This document shows, in pieces, positions 1-4,479 of a stretch of DNA of 7,334 bases. A program made the position numbers and the translations under genes. Under the pieces are notes generated by a model. It saw only the letters and a program-made list of their open reading frames with translations. It did no database searches and was not told where the DNA came from. The DNA is from Thermoflexales bacterium (GTDB lineage: Bacteria > Chloroflexota > Anaerolineae > B4-G1 > SLSP01): assembly GCA_007130345.1 (NCBI GenBank), contig SLSP01000561.1, positions 1 to 7,334 of the forward strand, read 5' to 3'. How positions within the stretch are numbered: the stretch's first letter is position 1; each line of letters starts with the position of its first letter.

Positions 1-471
1 GATGCGGAAGCCGTGGCGCTCGCCTTTTCGCGCGAGCCAGGCGCGTTGTTCGTCTTCTCTGTAAAGAGGATGTCGCTGGCCCTGACGGTTGGCGGCCCGA
101 TCTTCGGGCGTGGAGCGTTTAACCGTGGGATTGGCGCGCAGGCGGAAGGCGAGGGTCTGGCCGGGAGCGAAGTCAAGCTCGAAGGGCTTGACGGCGGGGT
201 TGTCGAGGGCCTGGGGCGGCAGATGCTCTTCCGGCAGCAGAAAGGCGGCGCGGGATTGCACCGCGCTCCAATTCGGCGCGGTGTGCGATTGCACCAGCAC
301 AGTCGGCACGCCGGTGCGCGGATCGGTATCGACGCGGTAGAGCACGCGCTCGCGGGCGGGGAGGTCGGCGGGGAAGGCGGCCAGCAGGGTGCGGTGTAGT
401 TCGTAGGGGTTGGCGAGTTCGCGTTGCGCGCGGCGGGAGTTTGGATTCAGGATCAATCGGGAAAGGTACAT
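1..471 (-). CDS. casE: CasE (Cas6e/Cse3) crRNA-processing endoribonuclease, C-terminus cut off by window edge
   Basis: This is the Cascade subunit that cuts pre-crRNA at the base of the repeat hairpin and stays bound to the 3' handle. I translated 157 residues from the ATG at 471. The N-terminus MYLSRLILNP and the segment NPYELHRTLL (residues 21-30) are classic Cas6e. They place Tyr23 and His26 at the same numbers as the catalytic-site residues known from Thermus thermophilus Cse3. AFRLRANPTVKR (108-119) and RAWLARKGERHGF (143-155) are further family blocks. The frame is still open at base 1, and the family is usually about 200-230 residues, so roughly 50 or more are missing. The start overlaps the casD stop as TAATG, and a GGAGG site (479-483) sits 7 nt upstream. 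This suggests translational coupling. The composition is GC-rich (45 of 60 bases in 301-360). Identity is very secure. Confidence 0.95.
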   Translation of the reverse strand, partial: MYLSRLILNPNSRRAQRELANPYELHRTLLAAFPADLPARERVLYRVDTDPRTGVPTVLVQSHTAPNWSAVQSRAAFLLPEEHLPPQALDNPAVKPFELDFAPGQTLAFRLRANPTVKRSTPEDRAANRQGQRHPLYREDEQRAWLARKGERHGFRI

Positions 472-1151
472 TAGCGCGCCTCCTTTTCATCTTCATCAGG
501 AACCGATAGCATTTTCTCACACGTATAGCGCGGATCGAACGTCCAGCTTTTGCGGGAACTGATAACGTCGCGGCGGCGGGCGGCGTTGGGGGCGGTGGGT
601 TGACATTCAATGACAGCGCGGGTCTGGGCTTGCAGGTCTCTGCGCAGCGCGCTTTCCAGGTCTGGATACTCTCCCACCCCGTCGAAGGGCGGGCGAGTGG
701 GGATGCAGGCTTTACGTCCCAAGTAGATGGGCCAGTGCGGGGCCTGGATGGCTTGCGCCAGGCGCGTGATAGTTTCGGGTGAACCTTGCACGGCGATCAG
801 GAACGAGGCATCGCACAGGTAACTGCGCCAGGTTTGCTCCGTGTGCGGCGCACCGCTGCTGTATTTGAGCTTGCCTTGCGCAGTCAGCAAAGTAGGTTCT
901 TCATACCCCCCGCCGACTGTATGGTAATCTACCAGACGGATGCCGGGTTCGTCGCAGCGCACGCCCATGCGCAAGCTGTCGGATAACGCGCGCAAGTCCG
1001 CATCATCGTTGATGCCCAGGGCGCAGCCGAGCATCCCCACGATGCCGGATTTGGTCGGTTCCGGCGCGGTGTCGCGCACGCTCCACCGGGCGCGCTCGCC
1101 CCAGGATTGCATTGGCCCTTCCAGGCGTAGAAACAGCGTGTTGGCGGCCAT
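471..1151 (-). CDS. casD: CasD (Cas5e) Cascade subunit
   Basis: Cas5e is a RAMP-fold protein that binds the 5' handle of the crRNA and caps the foot of Cascade next to CasA. The product is 226 residues, the usual family size. The N-terminal strand TLFLRLEGPMQSWGERARW (residues 5-23) followed by EPTKSGIVGMLGCALG (31-46) is the Cas5e hallmark. YLGRKACIPTRPPF (143-156) and GEYPDLESAL (160-169) are the conserved C-terminal blocks. The frame is open upstream to an ATG at 1232, but that extension lies inside casC and looks nothing like Cas5. The ATG at 1151 starts exactly where the family starts and has GGAGG 6 nt upstream. The casC stop is only 1 nt before this start. The acidic tail VPDEDEKEAR is poorly conserved in general. 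Identity is very secure. Confidence 0.96.
   Translation of the reverse strand: MAANTLFLRLEGPMQSWGERARWSVRDTAPEPTKSGIVGMLGCALGINDDADLRALSDSLRMGVRCDEPGIRLVDYHTVGGGYEEPTLLTAQGKLKYSSGAPHTEQTWRSYLCDASFLIAVQGSPETITRLAQAIQAPHWPIYLGRKACIPTRPPFDGVGEYPDLESALRRDLQAQTRAVIECQPTAPNAARRRDVISSRKSWTFDPRYTCEKMLSVPDEDEKEAR
479..483 (-). promoter_or_regulatory. Shine-Dalgarno site of casE
   Basis: GGAGG, preceded by AAAA, on the minus strand, 7 nt before the casE ATG at 471 and inside the last casD codons. Together with the TAATG stop/start overlap it supports coupled translation of casD and casE. Confidence 0.8.
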
Positions 1152-1152
1152 C

Positions 1153-2277
1153 TTACGCCTCCGGCAACTGGGCAGCCAGCCACTCCTGCAATGCTGCGAG
1201 AGAAACCTGCGTTTCAGCGCCAGGCAAGGCAACGTCCGGCAACGTCGTCATCACGGCGCGCGCGTCCATCTCATTGAGATTGTAGGCCGTGCCGATGCGC
1301 GTGATGTAGTCGGATAGCCGGGCAATGGCATCTTCCATCAGCGTGTGCTTGAAATCCTGGCGGGCCGGCTTGATGAAGGCGTTGGCGTAGCTCACAGGCA
1401 GGTTCTTCTCGCGGACTTCCACCAGCACGAGATCGGGCAGGTTGTGCGCGGCGAAGGTGTTCTGCTTGCCGGAGGGCTGCGCGATGGCGGCGGCTTCGAG
1501 CAAAGCCAGCACCGCCTGGCGCGCAATGGCGGTGTCGTCGCCCAGGTTTTTGACCAGTCCATCCCAATGGATGTTGATGTATTTGTAGTAGGTGGAGCTG
1601 TTATACTCCACGTCGCCGATCATGCCCGCGCCGGATTCCCCGGAGATGTCATCCACGGCGGTGAAATAATCGAATTCCTGCTCCACCGCGTTAGCAGAGA
1701 GGGCGTGTGCGACCTGCACAGCGGCCTGAACATTCTCAAAAGCATCTGAGGTCGTCATCCGCCCGAACATGGCGATGTCCACTGAGCGAGGGACGCTGTT
1801 CCCCAAAGCTCTGGTGATGTCGGCAATCTTCAACTTCTCCCAGGCTTTATCGCCCTTTTCCCGATAAAGCGCCAACAGCTTCTCTGCCATCGGCTCCACC
1901 TCTTGCGCGCCGATGAAGATCAGTTGCCGGGTTTCGAGCGGTTCGTCATCTTCCACCTTGCCCTTACCGCGCCCGGATTCCGCGCCGATTTCGGGTACGC
2001 GCTGCACGATAGCTGTGATTGCCTTTTCGTCGTCGGTCAGGGTCTTGAGCGCATCTTCAATGAGGCCGGGCAGCCGCTTGGTGCGCGTGGCGAGCAAGCC
2101 CGCGTCTTTGAAGGCATCCTGGAATGTCTCTGACATGCGGAAGCTGCGCTTGAGGCACTGGCTGGAAATGCGTCCGCGCTGCACGCCGCCAAAGTAGGCG
2201 CTTTTGGGCGAGCCGGTGTCATCCCGGTTGAGGTTAGAAGGCGCATAGTTCTGCAACATGTGAATTTGGATTAACAT
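1153..2277 (-). CDS. casC: CasC (Cas7e/Cse4) Cascade backbone subunit
   Basis: Cas7e is the RNA-binding backbone protein, six copies of which polymerise along the crRNA spacer and present it for pairing with target DNA. The product has 374 residues, near the usual 340-370. Hallmark blocks are NLNRDDTGSPKSAYFGG (residues 15-31) with GRISSQCLKRSFR (35-47), RSVDIAMFGRM (164-174), AHALSANAVEQEFDYFTAVD (190-209), VEYNSSTYYKYINIHW (223-238) and KQNTFAAHNLPDLVLVE (271-287). A Gly/Lys/Glu-rich segment around residues 98-115 looks like a flexible loop. The start at 2277 has AAGGAGA (2287-2293) upstream with 9 nt spacing. It follows casB after 56 nt, the largest gap in the operon, and ends 1 nt before casD. 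Identity is very secure. Confidence 0.97.
   Translation of the reverse strand: MLIQIHMLQNYAPSNLNRDDTGSPKSAYFGGVQRGRISSQCLKRSFRMSETFQDAFKDAGLLATRTKRLPGLIEDALKTLTDDEKAITAIVQRVPEIGAESGRGKGKVEDDEPLETRQLIFIGAQEVEPMAEKLLALYREKGDKAWEKLKIADITRALGNSVPRSVDIAMFGRMTTSDAFENVQAAVQVAHALSANAVEQEFDYFTAVDDISGESGAGMIGDVEYNSSTYYKYINIHWDGLVKNLGDDTAIARQAVLALLEAAAIAQPSGKQNTFAAHNLPDLVLVEVREKNLPVSYANAFIKPARQDFKHTLMEDAIARLSDYITRIGTAYNLNEMDARAVMTTLPDVALPGAETQVSLAALQEWLAAQLPEA
1158..1162 (-). promoter_or_regulatory. Shine-Dalgarno site deciding the casD start
   Basis: GGAGG on the minus strand, 6 nt before the ATG at 1151. It overlaps the last codons of casC. It supports 1151 over the in-frame ATG at 1232, which would put 27 non-family residues in front of the Cas5e domain. 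Confidence 0.8.
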
Positions 2278-2286
2278 GGTTTCAAA

Positions 2287-2293
2287 TCTCCTT
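2287..2293 (-). promoter_or_regulatory. Shine-Dalgarno site of casC
   Basis: AAGGAGA on the minus strand, 9 nt before the ATG at 2277, inside the 56-nt casB-casC spacer (2278-2333). The rest of that spacer is AT-rich. I see no hairpin terminator and no convincing -35/-10 pair in it. Confidence 0.7.
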
Positions 2294-2333
2294 TATGGAT
2301 AGGTTAAGGGTACTGTTTGATTTTGGCTACGAA

Positions 2334-2852
2334 CTACGTGGTTGTGTCTTCTGGCTTCTCCCTCTGGCCGACGAAATAATCTTCCGCCCATTGCCTCTGC
2401 ACCCAACGCTTTTCGCTATTCCAGGCCAGCAGATGCTTGAGGAGCAAGGGCCAGTTGATGGAGACGCGCTTGCTGTAGAGGAATTTTACCATCTGACGCA
2501 AACGGAAATGAAGATGCGCTTTGTCGGAATCCAGCAGGATTTCAAATCGCCGGTCGAGGCTCTTGGCCTTTTTTTCATCGGCGGGTCGCACGGTGCGAAG
2601 TGCCGTTCCCAAGCTCCCTTGGCCACTCCCGTCTGAATTGAGCGGATAGAGCGTGGCGACAAGGAAGTAAGCCCACTCCTGATACCGGGGAAGGTCGTGT
2701 GGGCGCAAGTGGTTGAGAAAAAGCCCGGAAACCCGGCGGGATTCGGCCAGCGTATTGCCGGCGTTGCGTTTAAGGCGCGCTTTGTCGCCCGCGTCCAGCC
2801 TGGCGAGTTTGGCGCAGAATTCAGTGATTCGGGGGTCTATGGTTTCGCTCAT
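2334..2852 (-). CDS. casB: CasB (Cse2) Cascade small subunit
   Basis: Cse2 is the all-helical small subunit, present as a dimer in the belly of Cascade. It helps hold the displaced DNA strand and stabilise the R-loop. The product has 172 residues, the normal size. Family blocks are GDKARLKRNAGNTL (residues 22-35), WAYFLVATLYP (60-70), LDRRFEILLDSD (99-110), LHFRLRQMVKFLYSKRVSIN (114-133) and QRQWAEDYF (152-160). The many Arg and Lys residues fit the nucleic-acid-facing surface known for Cse2. The ATG overlaps the casA stop as ATGA, and AAGGAGG (2857-2863) lies 4 nt upstream, so the two are probably translationally coupled. Its base composition is lower in GC than casE (29 of 60 bases in 2461-2520). 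Identity is very secure. Confidence 0.95.
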   Translation of the reverse strand: MSETIDPRITEFCAKLARLDAGDKARLKRNAGNTLAESRRVSGLFLNHLRPHDLPRYQEWAYFLVATLYPLNSDGSGQGSLGTALRTVRPADEKKAKSLDRRFEILLDSDKAHLHFRLRQMVKFLYSKRVSINWPLLLKHLLAWNSEKRWVQRQWAEDYFVGQREKPEDTTT

Positions 2853-4450
2853 TGTGCCTCCTTCGTTTGAAATAAGGGTAATGTTTCCATCGTGTCGTTT
2901 TGTTCCTTTTCGCCGAGGGATTTCTTCCTGCGCGCGTTAAGCGCGGCACTGCATTTGGCGATCCCTTCGACGCGCTGGCGTAGGGCCAGGGCGCTATCCC
3001 CAATGGATTCAGCCGCTTCCTTGAACGTCGCTTTGCCCTGCTCTGTAACTTGTTCAACCCAGGCGGTAAACGCCGCCTGACGGGTTTCGGGGACTGCCAC
3101 ACCGAGTACGAACTCGCGGAAGGGCGCGGCTAACGCAACCCAGTACGCGGCGAGCATGCGTTTTTTTACGTCGGTATGGTGTTCGGCCCCCTCGCGGCTG
3201 AATGCGCCCCGGAAGATGCCGGCCATTAAACGGGCGCAGTCGGTGGTAACATCCAGGCCGCGCCGCACCTCGTCGCTGCCCAGAGGATCGTGAAGCAGGG
3301 CCGTGGGCACATCGAAGCTGGCGTCCAGCCACTCGAAGATTTTGGCCTTCATATCCGTGCGCAATCCAACACACCGCACAGGGAAGATTTCATAGTCCGG
3401 GCCGATATCCTCAACAGCCAGTTCGCCACGTTGATACAGCGCGGAGGGCATTAACGTGTGTTCCTTCGCCTCGTCTTCTGGAGTCATTGGCAAGAAGAGC
3501 GCGGCGAATTCGCGCCACAGGGCTTTGTCTTCCCAGGGCCGGATGGGGGTCGGGTCTTTCTTGCCACGCACGCGATACGCGGCAAACGGGTCATGCCAAA
3601 ACGGAGCGTCTTTGGGGCGGCTTTCGCCCATTTGGTAAACCATCGTGCGCGCGCCCCAGGCGGTTTGCGCGCCACAGCGAGTACAGGGCGTCCGCATTGG
3701 CGCGGGATGTAACCGCACCCGCCGCGCCGGAAACGTGAGACTGTGCAAGTAGCTCACTTCGGTGACTTCATCCTTGTACCCCACGATGGAATCGCGCCGC
3801 CACCAGACGTTGTCTACAGTAGTGGAGGCTGCTTGGGGCTGAAATTCCGGCAGGATCAACGCGGCCCAGAGCTTCTCAAAGAGCGTGTCTCCACCGGGCA
3901 GCACATAGATAGGCGGCACGCCATTGATGGAAGGCTTGATTCCGGCTCCGCCCGACGTAGCAAAGGCCGGAATGGTGAGCAATCCGCGCGCCACACAGGT
4001 CGAGCAGAAGAAGTGGTCTTCAGCCAGTCCATGTTGATAGTGAGTAACAAATGTGCCGGTGGGCAATTCCATGAACAACAGGGCGATGTCCCAAGTTTTC
4101 TTTTCCGGTTCAAGCGGAATATCCGCGCTTTGCAGGAACGGCGCATCCTTCGAGAACAGGTCGAAGCGATGCGCGTACTGCTCACCAAAGGCGCGGATGT
4201 CGGCCTCTAGGAATTGCCCGGCATCCCAGAGAGCGTCTAAATCTTCTTCGTTATGCGGGTCGAAGATGTCTTGCAACACAGCGGTCAGCAGGCGGTGAAT
4301 CCCAACGATGACCAGCGGTGAGGCATCGTGAATCGCCCGCAGGGTATGCGCTTGCACGAGCGCTTGCTCAAGACTCACGTCGTCCAGCACGCCGTCAGGT
4401 TGCTCCACGGTGATCCAGGGGTCTGTCCATAGATTAAACGATGGTGTCAT
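2849..4450 (-). CDS. casA: CasA (Cse1) Cascade large subunit, PAM recognition and Cas3 recruitment
   Basis: CasA is the large subunit of Cascade. It recognises the PAM, helps open the target DNA and docks Cas3. The chosen product has 533 residues, within the family range of about 500-550. MTPSFNLWTDPWITV at the N-terminus, FDLFSKDAPFLQ (residues 96-107), the Gly-rich loop SGGAGIKPSINGVPPIYVLPGG (166-187) and LTFPARRVRL (238-247) are typical Cse1 blocks. The region from about 360 on forms the helical C-terminal domain. CSTC (149-152) and CTRC (256-259) make a plausible Cys4 zinc site, as I recall for some CasA structures. The frame also has an ATG four codons earlier (4462). I chose 4450 because that earlier ATG lies on top of the GGAGG that serves 4450. 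It follows cas3 after 29 nt and overlaps casB by ATGA. Identity is very secure. Confidence 0.96.
   Translation of the reverse strand: MTPSFNLWTDPWITVEQPDGVLDDVSLEQALVQAHTLRAIHDASPLVIVGIHRLLTAVLQDIFDPHNEEDLDALWDAGQFLEADIRAFGEQYAHRFDLFSKDAPFLQSADIPLEPEKKTWDIALLFMELPTGTFVTHYQHGLAEDHFFCSTCVARGLLTIPAFATSGGAGIKPSINGVPPIYVLPGGDTLFEKLWAALILPEFQPQAASTTVDNVWWRRDSIVGYKDEVTEVSYLHSLTFPARRVRLHPAPMRTPCTRCGAQTAWGARTMVYQMGESRPKDAPFWHDPFAAYRVRGKKDPTPIRPWEDKALWREFAALFLPMTPEDEAKEHTLMPSALYQRGELAVEDIGPDYEIFPVRCVGLRTDMKAKIFEWLDASFDVPTALLHDPLGSDEVRRGLDVTTDCARLMAGIFRGAFSREGAEHHTDVKKRMLAAYWVALAAPFREFVLGVAVPETRQAAFTAWVEQVTEQGKATFKEAAESIGDSALALRQRVEGIAKCSAALNARRKKSLGEKEQNDTMETLPLFQTKEAQ
2857..2863 (-). promoter_or_regulatory. 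Shine-Dalgarno site of casB
   Basis: AAGGAGG on the minus strand, 4 nt before the casB ATG at 2852 and inside the 3' end of casA. With the ATGA stop/start overlap it supports coupled translation of CasA and CasB. Confidence 0.75.
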
Positions 4451-4455
4451 ATATA

Positions 4456-4460
4456 CCTCC
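4456..4460 (-). promoter_or_regulatory. Shine-Dalgarno site deciding the casA start
   Basis: GGAGG on the minus strand, 5 nt before the ATG at 4450. An in-frame ATG at 4462 runs into this same GGAGG and has no comparable site of its own. The start at 4450 is therefore preferred, shortening the longest frame by four residues. Confidence 0.75.
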
Positions 4461-4479
4461 ATTGGTAAGTGCTGATGGC

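Noticed and set aside
13..399. 128-codon plus-strand frame, and a 145-codon minus-strand frame at 173-610
   Set aside because: Both overlap the casE/casD coding region in other frames. The casE frame gives an unambiguous Cas6e protein, so these are shadows with Arg/Pro/Gly-rich low-information sequence.
1153..1232. Upstream extension of casD to the ATG at 1232
   Set aside because: The extra 27 residues overlap the end of casC, do not resemble Cas5e, and the ATG at 1151 has a well-placed GGAGG and the family N-terminus.
1345..1749. 134-codon open frame on the plus strand opposite casC
   Set aside because: It mirrors the conserved Cas7e blocks on the other strand and has no family features of its own.
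3743..4210. 155-codon open frame on the plus strand opposite casA
   Set aside because: It is antisense to a clear Cse1 coding region, with no recognisable domain and no ribosome site I trust; open antisense frames are common in GC-rich genes.
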